Assembly: GCA_002897735.1 (NCBI GenBank)
Contig: BDTW01000056.1
Span: forward strand, 28,156-92,155
Direction of reading: 5' to 3'
DNA from: a bacterium BMS3Bbin13
GTDB lineage: Bacteria > Pseudomonadota > Gammaproteobacteria > 21-64-14
Length of the DNA: 64,000 bases
In this document: positions 10,901 through 19,195 of the stretch, one piece after another
Layout: every line of letters begins with the position of its first letter
How positions within the stretch are numbered: the stretch's first letter is position 1
Notes under the pieces: generated by a model
What the model was told of the DNA's origin: nothing
What the model saw: only the letters and a program-made list of their open reading frames with translations
Databases searched by the model: none
Translations under genes and position numbers: made by a program

Positions 10901-11390
10901 GAGCGATCATCGCAAACGACACGTAGCAGAGCGCCCCCACGCCCATGGTGTTCGGGGACCCGAACGGGAACAACACATTGGATGCCGATGAAACCGCCAC
11001 GCCCTTCGGCTGATAGATATCGCAAAGTGACGACTCGAACGCCCCGCGACCCGTGTAGACGGCCACCGATTCGGGTCCGGACTCGGACTTGATTTTATTC
11101 AGGCGTTCGGCGATCTCATCATAGGCCGCGTCCCAGCCGATCTCCTTGAAGGAAAAGGTGCCCTTCGGACCGGAACGCCTCGCCGGATGTCGCAGCCGAT
11201 GCTCACTGTGCACGATCTCCGGGGCGTGTCGGCCGCGCCGGCAGAGCGCCCCCAGCGGATGGTCGGGATCGGCCCGGATATCGACCAATTCGCCGTGCAC
11301 GACACGGACTTCAACCCAACAACCGGCGGGACAAACGCCGCAAATCCCCTTTTTCCACCCGGTCTCCGGAACTCCACCACCCGTCCTCAT
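7968..11390 (-). CDS. Fusion: molybdopterin (Mo-bis-MGD) oxidoreductase + cysteine desulfurase (NifS/IscS type)
   Basis: N-terminal [4Fe-4S] motif CGVCPAGC...LCRRG. Mo-bis-MGD oxidoreductase body (VVWGANPATDSPPMDMRRLEAAAQRGADIIVIDPRRSETA). C-terminal VYLDNNATTPVDP, HTDAVQAVGKIPVDV, PLP Lys in SLAAHKFHGPKG, catalytic Cys in ASSGSACKSGSPEPTHVLLAMG. One uninterrupted 1140-aa ORF. Confidence 0.9.
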   Translation of the reverse strand: MRTGGGVPETGWKKGICGVCPAGCWVEVRVVHGELVDIRADPDHPLGALCRRGRHAPEIVHSEHRLRHPARRSGPKGTFSFKEIGWDAAYDEIAERLNKIKSESGPESVAVYTGRGAFESSLCDIYQPKGVAVSSASNVLFPFGSPNTMGVGALCYVSFAMIAPHVTLGRMLVNMYSDMENAELLVVWGANPATDSPPMDMRRLEAAAQRGADIIVIDPRRSETAVRCNAEWVPIRPGTDGALALSMIEVMIEEDLLDEGFIENWCVGFEELARYVQHFSPDIAQQITGVPAETIRGLARRICTARGACPVMYTGLEYSNSGVQAIRAVLTLFSLSGNLDVPGGIGLAMRGSHFPINRSCNQENPDPSRAAGRERFPLYSHYRGESHATALVDAVLEGNPYPIRALIIHGASLLTSWPQPGILRRVLDKLDFVVCIDRQRTADAAFADIVLPATTMFEINSYVAYGPVFRLREQLVEPVGEARNDYLIMAQLAGRLGYGDLYPQTEEALLRFVLEGSGFTPDEVRKAGGTVQISSPMTEYRKWEKGGLRPDGKPGFDTPSGKFEIRSSLLEEYGYEPLPKYTEPTEGPLAAPELAKTFPLIFNSGARPDTDFRSQHHGIAGLLRENPEPTVHVNVRDAQTRGIRSGDLVEVRTARGAVPFRARVSDGIVEGAVECNMGGGAAVGPRAWREWNVNELTDIGNYDEISGFPVFKALLCDVVRIADGGGPARRSGMDAPTGEDERRARPVPAASERARRLVYLDNNATTPVDPMVRKAMLPYLAEEFGNPSSIHHAGWDAHGAIEGARRRVAALINSRPRRLIFTSGGSEANNLAIKGVAFSDARRRKHLVTTRVEHPSVLATCAFLETLGYSITYLPVDGGGRVDPECLRGAIRDDTVLVSIMLANNETGTIQPVRECCRVAHGRGVLFHTDAVQAVGKIPVDVAELGVDLLSLAAHKFHGPKGAGALYVRKGVRLSPLVHGGGQEGGLRGGTQNVTGIVGLGKAAGLAMAGLRRFDRVRSLRDRLEAGIRNLVSGAVLNGDPQRRLPNTLNLILPGLRGESLVVALDQAGVAASSGSACKSGSPEPTHVLLAMGVRAEDAHCAVRFSLSRFNSEEDIDAAVAALRRVLGSMGKTVRFLPCK

Positions 11391-11761
11391 CGGATCCCAT
11401 CCATCTCTATACGCCCGCGGATACGCCGACCGGTCGCACCCCCGGCGACGCCACGGTGTTTTTCGAAAGTCCGGTTCACTATCGTAGCGCGATCCGTGAT
11501 ACGGGTAGGAGAATCGGACTCTTATATGCCGGCGAACCCGATTCAGCGGCCGGATTTCACTCTACACCCTATAACGTGGTGCAATGTCAACCCCCGTTCA
11601 TCGATGCAGGTATCGTTCCCCTCTCCATCGGCGCCGGTCCTTCCTCGCGGCCCGCCGCCGCGGGGGTGCGAAGGCCCGACCTGACGGAAAGATTTATGGC
11701 TTCGCGCTCTTGCTGTACACTGAACGACCATCCCGGCCCAACCCAGGCTGCGAGTTTCAGC

Positions 11762-12949
11762 ATGACAAAGAAAAGGATTGTTGTCGTCGGGAACGGCTTC
11801 GCTTCCCTGTTCTTTATCGGCGACCTGCTTCCACTGCCGGTCTTTCCTCTCTTCGCCGCCTTCCTTCGCCGACTGCACTCCGACTACGATCTCACCGTCA
11901 TCGGCAATGGACGATTTGTCTATTTTCCCGCCATTCCGGAATTCATCATCGGAAAAAGGACGGCCGCGGACATCACCGTCGACATCCGCCCTTTCCTGTG
12001 GCGCAGGAACATCCGCTTTGTCGATGCCAAGGCGATCGACCTGCAGGACGGCGGGAGAACCGTGATCACCACGGATGGCGCCTATACGAACGATGCCCTG
12101 TTTCTCGGCATAGGACCGGCGTTCATGGCGGATGACATTCCGGGGACCGGGATCTATACCTTCTCACCTTGCAATGGGCCGGATGCCATGGAGGCGTTCC
12201 TGAGCAAGCTGGAAGGGTTGAGTGAAGGCGTCGTTTATGTCGGGTTCAAGCTCAATAAGCGCGACGGATTCGTCGCCGGCCGCGGTGGACAGATGTATGA
12301 GTGCGCCTGTCTGCTCGATTATGCCCTGAAGGAAAAAGGGGTACGGGACAAGTTCGAAATTCATCTTTTCTCCCCCGACATCGAACCGGGAGCGGCCGGA
12401 GCGATAACCGACAGCCTGCTCGAACGCGGCATCATCCTCGACTACGGCTATGAACCCAAGGCATTCGTCGAGGGTGGAATGCTCGATCCGGACGGCACGT
12501 TCCGGAGGGCGGATCTGGTGCTGTTCACGCCCGGCATCACCGCACCGGATTGGATACGACGTACCTGCCTGCCGGTCTCGGAAGGCGGGCACATCGACGT
12601 CGACCGCTATGGCCGCGTCAAGGGCCTGGAAAACGTCTTTGCGGCCGGCGATTGCGGCAACCATGAAGACCCGCCCCCCTGGGTCCCGCACCAGGCCCAC
12701 ATGGCGCGACTGCGCTCCAGCGCCGCCGCAAAGAACATGCGGGAGGTGCTGCGCGGCGGGGATCCCACCCATACCTACCGATTCGAGCTATCGTGCATAC
12801 TGAACATGGAAAACGACGCCCTGTGGATGCACGTCTCCGGCGACGACAAGCCCCCGTTTCGGGGGATTTTCCCGCGCCATTCGAAGAAACTCGTTACGGT
12901 CAAGAGCGCGTTCGAACGACTCTATCTATTCTATCTCCGCCATCTATAA
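11762..12949 (+). CDS. FAD/NAD(P)-dependent pyridine nucleotide-disulfide oxidoreductase (SQR/NDH-2-like)
   Basis: MTKKRIVVVGNGFASLFFIGDLL (FAD-binding Rossmann start), GLENVFAAGDCGNHEDPPPWVPHQAHMARLRSSAAAKNMREVL (second FAD motif). Confidence 0.8.
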   Translation: MTKKRIVVVGNGFASLFFIGDLLPLPVFPLFAAFLRRLHSDYDLTVIGNGRFVYFPAIPEFIIGKRTAADITVDIRPFLWRRNIRFVDAKAIDLQDGGRTVITTDGAYTNDALFLGIGPAFMADDIPGTGIYTFSPCNGPDAMEAFLSKLEGLSEGVVYVGFKLNKRDGFVAGRGGQMYECACLLDYALKEKGVRDKFEIHLFSPDIEPGAAGAITDSLLERGIILDYGYEPKAFVEGGMLDPDGTFRRADLVLFTPGITAPDWIRRTCLPVSEGGHIDVDRYGRVKGLENVFAAGDCGNHEDPPPWVPHQAHMARLRSSAAAKNMREVLRGGDPTHTYRFELSCILNMENDALWMHVSGDDKPPFRGIFPRHSKKLVTVKSAFERLYLFYLRHL

Positions 12950-13101
12950 TGCACCCCGGCCATCAACGGACTATGCGGTGAATCACGCCCCTTGTCGGCG
13001 ACCCGGCTGCATCGTTCACGGCGCATGGTTGTATCGTATCGTCGAATGAAGCGTCGTCACATCGATGCACGGCTCGTCGAACGAATGAAAGGACACCCGG
13101 G

Positions 13102-13467
13102 GTGAACAACGCGCTGGAACAATATGGATTGTTGCTCGGCCTGGCCGTCGGCACGGTCGGGCTGGTACTGAGTCTGTACGCGACGGCCCGCGCCCTTGGA
13201 AAGACACGCCGGGAACCGGGGAAAGACGTGCCTGCGACGTCCGGCCGTCTTGCGCGGGATCCGGTATGGGTGCGCTATCACGCGCGCTATTACGGCTATG
13301 CGCTGCTGTTTCTGGCCTTCGATATGGAAATGGCCTACATGTACCCGTGGGCGGTGGTGTACAGGAAGGAGGGGCTGGTCGCCCTGCTGGACATGGGTGT
13401 CTTCCTGGCCATCCTCTTTCTCGGCCTGCTGTACGGATGGAGCCAGGGTGCGCTGCGGAGGCAATAG
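13102..13467 (+). CDS. nuoA: NADH-quinone oxidoreductase subunit A-like
   Basis: RYHARYYGYALLFLAFDMEMAYMYPWAVVYR matches the NuoA FD(V/M)E...(Y)PWA signature. GTG start. Confidence 0.85.
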   Translation: MNNALEQYGLLLGLAVGTVGLVLSLYATARALGKTRREPGKDVPATSGRLARDPVWVRYHARYYGYALLFLAFDMEMAYMYPWAVVYRKEGLVALLDMGVFLAILFLGLLYGWSQGALRRQ

Positions 13468-15627
13468 ATGATCGCAGGCGCTCGAGAGGGGACTTTGTCC
13501 GGACTGCGTCGCCTGGCGGCCGCGGCGATGGCCCGTGATCTTCACGCAATCATCGTCCCGGGCCCGGAAGTGGCCCGCGCCCGGGGGTTGGACATCGAAT
13601 CCGCGGGGCTGCAAATCGCCGCCACACCGCGCCACGCCAATGTATTGCTGTTGGTCGGCCCTGTCTCCCGTGAACTGGGCGATGCCGCAACCGTTCTGTA
13701 TGCCCAGATGATGCGCCCCCGCGCAATACTTTCGCTCGGAACCGACGGCACTCCCCCGCCGTTGCCTCAGGCCGATGTTGCCGCCGATCGATCGCAATCC
13801 GGACTGGTCGACGGGGTGAACCGGCTTCGATCCGCCTTCTCACGCGGCGCCTTCCGAACGGACGTATCCGATTTTGACGCACCGGTGCTGCGAATCCGGA
13901 TCGAATACACCTGTCCCATGCACCCGGAAGTTGTGCAGGATGAGCCTGGTTCTTGCCCCAAGTGCGGGATGACCCTGGTGCCCCGCGAGACGTCGGACAC
14001 GGCGGAACCCCATCACGGCATGGGGCACGATGCCCCGGCCGAATACACCTGTCCCATGCACCCGGAGATCGTGCAGGACCAGCCGGGATCCTGCCCAAAG
14101 TGCGGCATGAATCTGGTGCCCCGCGAGACGTCAGACACGGCGGAACCTCATCACGGCATGGGGCACGATGCCCCGGCCGAATACACCTGTCCCATGCACC
14201 CGGAGATCGTGCAGGACCAGCCGGGATCCTGCCCAAAGTGCGGCATGAATCTGGTGCCCCGCGAGATGCAGGACACGGCGGAACCCCATCACGGCATGGG
14301 GCACGATGCCCCGGCCGAATACACCTGCCCCATGCATCCGGAGATCGTGCAGGACCAGCCGGGATCCTGCCCCAAGTGCGGCATGAATCTGGTGCCCCGC
14401 GAGACGTCGGACACGGCGGAACCTCATCACGGCATGGAGCACGATGCCCCGGCCGAATACACCTGCCCCATGCACCCGGAGATCGTGCAGGACCGGCCGG
14501 GATCCTGCCCAAAGTGCGGCATGAATCTGGTACCCCGCGAGGCCGGACCGGCCGACGAACACGAACACGCACAGGGACACCAGGGCACCGGCATGGACCA
14601 CGGCGATATGGATTTCATGTCCATGGTCGAAGTGACCAAGGATCTGCCGCGCAGCCCCGACGGCCTGCCGATGGATTGGATCGAGGTGCCGTTCGGCCCT
14701 TTCTTCCCCGGACTGCCGGGCGGCCTGCTCCTAACCCTGACGCTCGACGGGGACGGCATCGCGAAGACCCGTGTGCAGTCGCTCGTAGGCGGATCCGGTG
14801 CGCTGCCGGCGCCCGGCATGGGGGCGGCGGACTTTGTCGACCACCTCGGCGCGACGGACCCGCTGGCGCCGGTCGGCTACCGCCTGCTGGCATGCCGGGC
14901 CCTGGAGGCCGCGGCCGGGCGGTCCCCCGACGAGGAGATTCTGCGCGGGCGCATCGCGGCCGTGGAGCGTGAGCGCATCGCCAGCCACCTGGGCTGGTTG
15001 GCACTGTTTGCCCGGCAAATCGGCTTCGACCGGCTGCTGCGCCGTGCCGCATCGCTGCAATTGCAGTTTCTGCATGCCGATATGAAACAAGTCATGGCGC
15101 TGAAGCCGGCGCTACAGGCCCTCATCGAGCGATTGCAGCGAACGCCGCTACTGAAATCCCGAACGGCGGGTATCGGCCGGACGGTACCGGACCCCGCGCT
15201 GCGTGGTCCGGTGGCGCGCGCCGCCGGGGTCGGCGACGATGCGCGCAGTCGGGACAAGACTTGTTCCGCCCTGGGGTTCACACCGGCCAGTCGGGAAGGG
15301 GGGGATGCCCTGGCCCGCCTGCACGTTCGCCTCGACGAGGCCCGCCACAGCCTCGCTCTCATCGAGGCCGCAGGCGTCATCGTGCCGCCGGCACCGGTCG
15401 ATATCGGCGAGACCTCCGGTGCCGGGGAAGCGGTGGTCGAAACCCCCCGTGGCATGGCCCGTCTGCAACTGACCCTGGACAACGGCCGCGTGAGCGATGC
15501 GCGGCTGGATACGCCGTCCACCCACCACCTGGACTTGGTGGCGCCTCTGTTGGAACGGCAGGAACTGGGGGATGGGCTCACCACGGTCGCCTCGCTGGAC
15601 CTGTCGCCCTGGGAGGTCGTGCAATGA
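13468..15627 (+). CDS. Fusion protein: NuoB-like domain + five tandem heavy-metal-binding domains + NuoD-like (49-kDa/NiFe hydrogenase large-subunit-like) domain
   Basis: N-terminal [49 protein letters not shown] resembles NuoB (QADLLIVAGTVT...[21 protein letters not shown]). Five copies of [30 protein letters not shown]-terminal [53 protein letters not shown] and [19 protein letters not shown] resemble NuoD/group 4 hydrogenase large subunit. Confidence 0.85.
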   Translation: MIAGAREGTLSGLRRLAAAAMARDLHAIIVPGPEVARARGLDIESAGLQIAATPRHANVLLLVGPVSRELGDAATVLYAQMMRPRAILSLGTDGTPPPLPQADVAADRSQSGLVDGVNRLRSAFSRGAFRTDVSDFDAPVLRIRIEYTCPMHPEVVQDEPGSCPKCGMTLVPRETSDTAEPHHGMGHDAPAEYTCPMHPEIVQDQPGSCPKCGMNLVPRETSDTAEPHHGMGHDAPAEYTCPMHPEIVQDQPGSCPKCGMNLVPREMQDTAEPHHGMGHDAPAEYTCPMHPEIVQDQPGSCPKCGMNLVPRETSDTAEPHHGMEHDAPAEYTCPMHPEIVQDRPGSCPKCGMNLVPREAGPADEHEHAQGHQGTGMDHGDMDFMSMVEVTKDLPRSPDGLPMDWIEVPFGPFFPGLPGGLLLTLTLDGDGIAKTRVQSLVGGSGALPAPGMGAADFVDHLGATDPLAPVGYRLLACRALEAAAGRSPDEEILRGRIAAVERERIASHLGWLALFARQIGFDRLLRRAASLQLQFLHADMKQVMALKPALQALIERLQRTPLLKSRTAGIGRTVPDPALRGPVARAAGVGDDARSRDKTCSALGFTPASREGGDALARLHVRLDEARHSLALIEAAGVIVPPAPVDIGETSGAGEAVVETPRGMARLQLTLDNGRVSDARLDTPSTHHLDLVAPLLERQELGDGLTTVASLDLSPWEVVQ
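13903..14592 (+). repeat. Five in-frame tandem repeats of exactly 138 bp (46 aa) encoding heavy-metal-binding (HMBD/YHS-like) modules
   Basis: GAATACACC(T/C) begins at 13903, 14041, 14179, 14317 and 14455, constant 138-bp spacing; units nearly identical at DNA level (the last is followed by a diverged linker). Confidence 0.95.
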
Positions 15628-16520
15628 GGATCGCCGTCGTCCTGGGGTTCCTCCTCCTGGGCGCGTACCTGATCGCGGTCCTCGAGGCCTGGCTGGCAAC
15701 CGGCCGCCTCCGCCTCGCCGCACCGGGCTGGGCGGCCATGGCCCTGCTGGGCCGCGAATCCGTGGTACCACGCCAACCGGACCGGCTCTTCTTCGAGACC
15801 GCGCCGGTCCTCCTGCTGATCGCCGCACTGCTGGCCGCCGCCGTCCTGCCGTTGGCGCCGGGGCTTTTCATCACCAACCTCGCCACCGGGGCCCTGTTCG
15901 TAAACGCCGCCCTGGCCTACGTGCTGGTGGCCTTGTTGATGGCCGGCTGGGGACCGGACGGCGCCTATGCCCTGATCGGCGGTTGGCGGTTTCTGGGCCA
16001 GCTCATCGCCTACTCGATGCTCATCGTCATGCCCATCACGGCGGTCGCCATGCGGGCCGAATCGTTGCTCACCACCGACATCGTCGCCTCGCAGGCCGGG
16101 CTGTGGAACATCCTCTACCAGCCGCTCGGTTTCGTCCTGTTCTTCCTGGCCGCCATGGGGGTCGCCTTCCTGCCGCCGTTCGACCTGCCGAGTGCGGAGG
16201 GGGAACTGGCCGGCGGCGTGACGGGCGAGTATACCGGCGTCCGCCTGGCCGTCTTCCGGCTGGGACGGCTGGTGCTGGTGATCACGCTGTCGGCGGCCAC
16301 CGTGGTCTTCTATCTGGGCGGCTGGCTGGGGCCGGTACTACCGCCCTGGGCCTGGAGCGCCGTCAAGATACTGGCCGTAAGCGCGGCCATGTTGTCGATC
16401 GGGCATTATCTGCCGCGCATCCGCGAGGCGCACCTGCTGGCCTGGTGCTGGAAACTGGGCATCCCGCTGGCCCTGCTCAATATCTTCATCGTCGGCATCT
16501 TGGTGCTGGTATGGCCGTGA
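15624..16520 (+). CDS. nuoH: NADH-quinone oxidoreductase subunit H-like
   Basis: [34 protein letters not shown] matches the NuoH PFDLPEAE..L..GY..EYSG signature. Overlaps previous stop (ATGA). Confidence 0.85.
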   Translation: MRIAVVLGFLLLGAYLIAVLEAWLATGRLRLAAPGWAAMALLGRESVVPRQPDRLFFETAPVLLLIAALLAAAVLPLAPGLFITNLATGALFVNAALAYVLVALLMAGWGPDGAYALIGGWRFLGQLIAYSMLIVMPITAVAMRAESLLTTDIVASQAGLWNILYQPLGFVLFFLAAMGVAFLPPFDLPSAEGELAGGVTGEYTGVRLAVFRLGRLVLVITLSAATVVFYLGGWLGPVLPPWAWSAVKILAVSAAMLSIGHYLPRIREAHLLAWCWKLGIPLALLNIFIVGILVLVWP

Positions 16521-17038
16521 TCACACTGCAAACCTTCTTTATCGCCCTTTTCGGCATCGCCGCGCTCTGGTTCGGCGTGGTCGTATTCCGCACTTCCTCC
16601 ATGATGCGCTCGGCGCTGGCATTGCTGTTCTCGCAGACGGCCCTCGGGGCGATGTTTCTGGCCATGCAGGCGGAGTTTCTCGGTGTCTTGCAGATCATGA
16701 TGATGGCCACGGAGATGAGCATCATGGCCATCTTCATGGTGATGTTCATGATGGACCCGGGCGGACTCGGGGAAATGGAGATGACTCACCAGAAGCGTCT
16801 GTCCATCGCGGCGGGCGTGATCGGCGCTCTCGCGGTTTCCGGGGTCGCGCTGTTTGCGCACTGGGGTCCGGTGACAACCGTCGCCCCCGCGGCCGCGGAA
16901 CAGATCCGGGGACTGGGTACGGAACTGCTGGGACGCTCGATGATCATCTTCGAAACCGCCGGCGTCACCATCCTGACCGCCATGATCGCCGCGACCGCGG
17001 TCGCCATGCCGGCGCTGCAAAGGAAGAAAACCGCATGA
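16511..17038 (+). CDS. nuoJ: NADH-quinone oxidoreductase subunit J-like
   Basis: Position between nuoH and nuoK; TM-rich, ALLFSQTALGAMFLAMQAEFLGVLQIMMMATEMSIMAIFMVMF resembles NuoJ TM region. Confidence 0.8.
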   Translation: MAVITLQTFFIALFGIAALWFGVVVFRTSSMMRSALALLFSQTALGAMFLAMQAEFLGVLQIMMMATEMSIMAIFMVMFMMDPGGLGEMEMTHQKRLSIAAGVIGALAVSGVALFAHWGPVTTVAPAAAEQIRGLGTELLGRSMIIFETAGVTILTAMIAATAVAMPALQRKKTA

Positions 17039-17346
17039 GTCCGGACTTGCTGACGGCCCTGATCGTCGGCGCGGGACTGTTCGGCATCGGCCTCTACGGC
17101 GCGCTGTCCCAAACCAACCTGGTCATGATCATGATGGGCGTGGAGCTGATCCTGGCCGGCGCACTGGTCAACCTGGTCGCCTTCTGGCGTTTCCTGCACC
17201 CGGGAAGTTACGCGGGCCAGATGTTCGTGCTCATCGTCATGACCGTGATGGCGGTCGAAATGGCGGTCGGATTCGGGGTGGCGATCGCACGCTTCCGCGC
17301 CAGGGGATCGGTCGAGATGGAAGAGGCCCGGGAGCTGAAAGGATGA
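17035..17346 (+). CDS. nuoK: NADH-quinone oxidoreductase subunit K-like
   Basis: GLYGALSQTNLVMIMMGVELILAGALVNLVAF and VLIVMTVMAVEMAVGFGVAIA: NuoK signature with both TM glutamates. Confidence 0.9.
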   Translation: MSPDLLTALIVGAGLFGIGLYGALSQTNLVMIMMGVELILAGALVNLVAFWRFLHPGSYAGQMFVLIVMTVMAVEMAVGFGVAIARFRARGSVEMEEARELKG

Positions 17347-19163
17347 GCCTCGTCGCCCTGGCCGTGCTCGCACCCCTCGCGGCGGCGGCCGGGATCCCGG
17401 TGCTGCGCCGTGCCCCCGCCCTGCTCGCGCTGCTGGGGGCCGGGGCCGGCCTCGTTGCCGGCCTGGGGCTGTTGACCCGCGTATCCGCCGGTCTGCACCC
17501 CGTGCTGATCCTGCCCGGCCTGCCGGGCATGCCGCTGCGCCTGGTCGGCACCCCCCTGACCGCACTGCTGTCGCTGCTGGTCGCCGTGGTCGGCGCCCTG
17601 GTGCTGATCTATGCCGTCGGCTACATGAAGCGGGACGACGAGAAGGTGCGCTTCTTCGCCACCATGTCGTTTTTCATCGCCGCCATGCAGACGCTGGTGC
17701 TCGCCGGCGACTGGATATTGCTGCTCGCCGCCTGGGAACTCATCGGGCTCAGCAGCTATCTGCTGATCGGCTTCTGGTATCGGCGTCCCGGCGTGGCTTC
17801 GGCCGCCACACGCGCCTTCCTCTACACCCGCACGGCCGACCTGGGGCTCTACGCCGCCGTGTTCCTCCTCATCGGCACCACCGGCAGCAGCGAGATCGCC
17901 GTCACCCTGCACAGCGGCGGGGGAGCGAGTGTTGCCGTCGGACTCCTGCTGCTGGCGGCCGCCATGGGCAAGTCCGCACAGACCCCGCTGCACGACTGGC
18001 TGCAGCGCGCCATGGCCGGTCCCACGCCGGTCTCCGCCCTGCTGCACTCGGCGACGCTGGTGGCCGCCGGCGCCATCCTGCTGATCCGCACCGCACCCCT
18101 GCTGCCGCCGGACGCGCTGCTCGCCATCGGTATCGTCGGCGGGATCACCACCGTGGTCACCGGCCTCATCGCCCTGGCCGAGAAGGATCTCAAGCGCCTG
18201 CTGGCGGCTTCGACCTCCAGCCAGTACGGTCTCATGCTGGTGGCGGTCGGCGCCGGCGTGCCCAAGGCGGCGCTGCTGCTGCTGATCGCCCATGCGGTCA
18301 TCAAGAGTTCCCTGTTCCTCGGTGCCGGGGTATTCCAGCACAGCCGCCACTCCACCCGCCTGACGGACCTGCACGGCGCCGGCCGGGACCGGCCATGGAT
18401 CTTCGCCGGCTTCACCCTGGCGGCCCTGGCCCTGGCCGGCATCCCGCCGCTGAGCGGCTTCTTTGCCAAGGATGCCGTCATCGCCGCCTCCCTGGCCTCG
18501 TCCAACGCGCGGCTCCTGGCGCCGCTCGCCCTGGCCGGCACCCTGTTGACCGGGGCCTACATGGCCCGGGCCCTGCGGATTCTGTGGCGAGGCAAGCGCC
18601 TGGATCGGCGCGTGGCGGGGTTGCGCTGGATGGGGGCGGGGCTGGCCGGACTGGTCATCCCGGCCGTCGTACTGGGGGCGGCCTTCCCTTTCATCGAAAC
18701 CCTGTTGGCGACCCCGGTCCCCGAAACCACTCTGGCCCGGGTTTTCGGGCTGAGTGCCGCACTGGGCGGCCTGACGCTGGGCTGGTTCATCCCGGGGCGG
18801 CGTCTGCTGGGGCCGCTGTTGCCCTGGGCACAACGGGGCTTTGCCATTGCCGGCGGCGTCGACGCCTGGATCGTACGTCCCGCGCTCGCCCTGGCCCGCG
18901 GCTGCGAGCGGCTGGAACGTACGCTGTACGCAGGGGTGATGGCGGGGGGACGGCTGGGACTCGCCATCGCCCGGGCCGTGCGCCGCAGCGATGACCAAGG
19001 TATCGACGGGCTGATCGCCTCCCTGGTGCGGGGCACGATCAACCTCGGCAACCGCGCCCGTGCGCTGCAGAGCGGCCTGATCCACCGCGAACTGGCCATG
19101 ACCGTCGCAGGCACCGCCCTCCTCCTGGCGGCGCTGCTCGCCGGCGTGTTGGTTTTCCCGTGA
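17343..19163 (+). CDS. nuoL: NADH-quinone oxidoreductase subunit L-like
   Basis: WELIGLSSYLLIGFW, HDWLQRAMAGPTPVSALLHSATLVAAGAILLIR, EKDLKRLLAASTSSQYGLM. Confidence 0.9.
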   Translation: MSLVALAVLAPLAAAAGIPVLRRAPALLALLGAGAGLVAGLGLLTRVSAGLHPVLILPGLPGMPLRLVGTPLTALLSLLVAVVGALVLIYAVGYMKRDDEKVRFFATMSFFIAAMQTLVLAGDWILLLAAWELIGLSSYLLIGFWYRRPGVASAATRAFLYTRTADLGLYAAVFLLIGTTGSSEIAVTLHSGGGASVAVGLLLLAAAMGKSAQTPLHDWLQRAMAGPTPVSALLHSATLVAAGAILLIRTAPLLPPDALLAIGIVGGITTVVTGLIALAEKDLKRLLAASTSSQYGLMLVAVGAGVPKAALLLLIAHAVIKSSLFLGAGVFQHSRHSTRLTDLHGAGRDRPWIFAGFTLAALALAGIPPLSGFFAKDAVIAASLASSNARLLAPLALAGTLLTGAYMARALRILWRGKRLDRRVAGLRWMGAGLAGLVIPAVVLGAAFPFIETLLATPVPETTLARVFGLSAALGGLTLGWFIPGRRLLGPLLPWAQRGFAIAGGVDAWIVRPALALARGCERLERTLYAGVMAGGRLGLAIARAVRRSDDQGIDGLIASLVRGTINLGNRARALQSGLIHRELAMTVAGTALLLAALLAGVLVFP

Positions 19164-19195
19164 CGATACCGAATTTCTGACCTGGAGATCCCGAA

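Noticed and set aside
7968-11390. Two overlapping genes mis-joined by ORF calling
   Set aside because: The reading frame is continuous through the linker with no stop. An internal start (for example Met in SGMDAPTGED) could give a separate desulfurase, so this remains testable, but the sequence as given supports one fused ORF.
13903-14592. CRISPR-like array
   Set aside because: Direct repeats are contiguous 138-bp in-frame protein-coding units without unique spacers.
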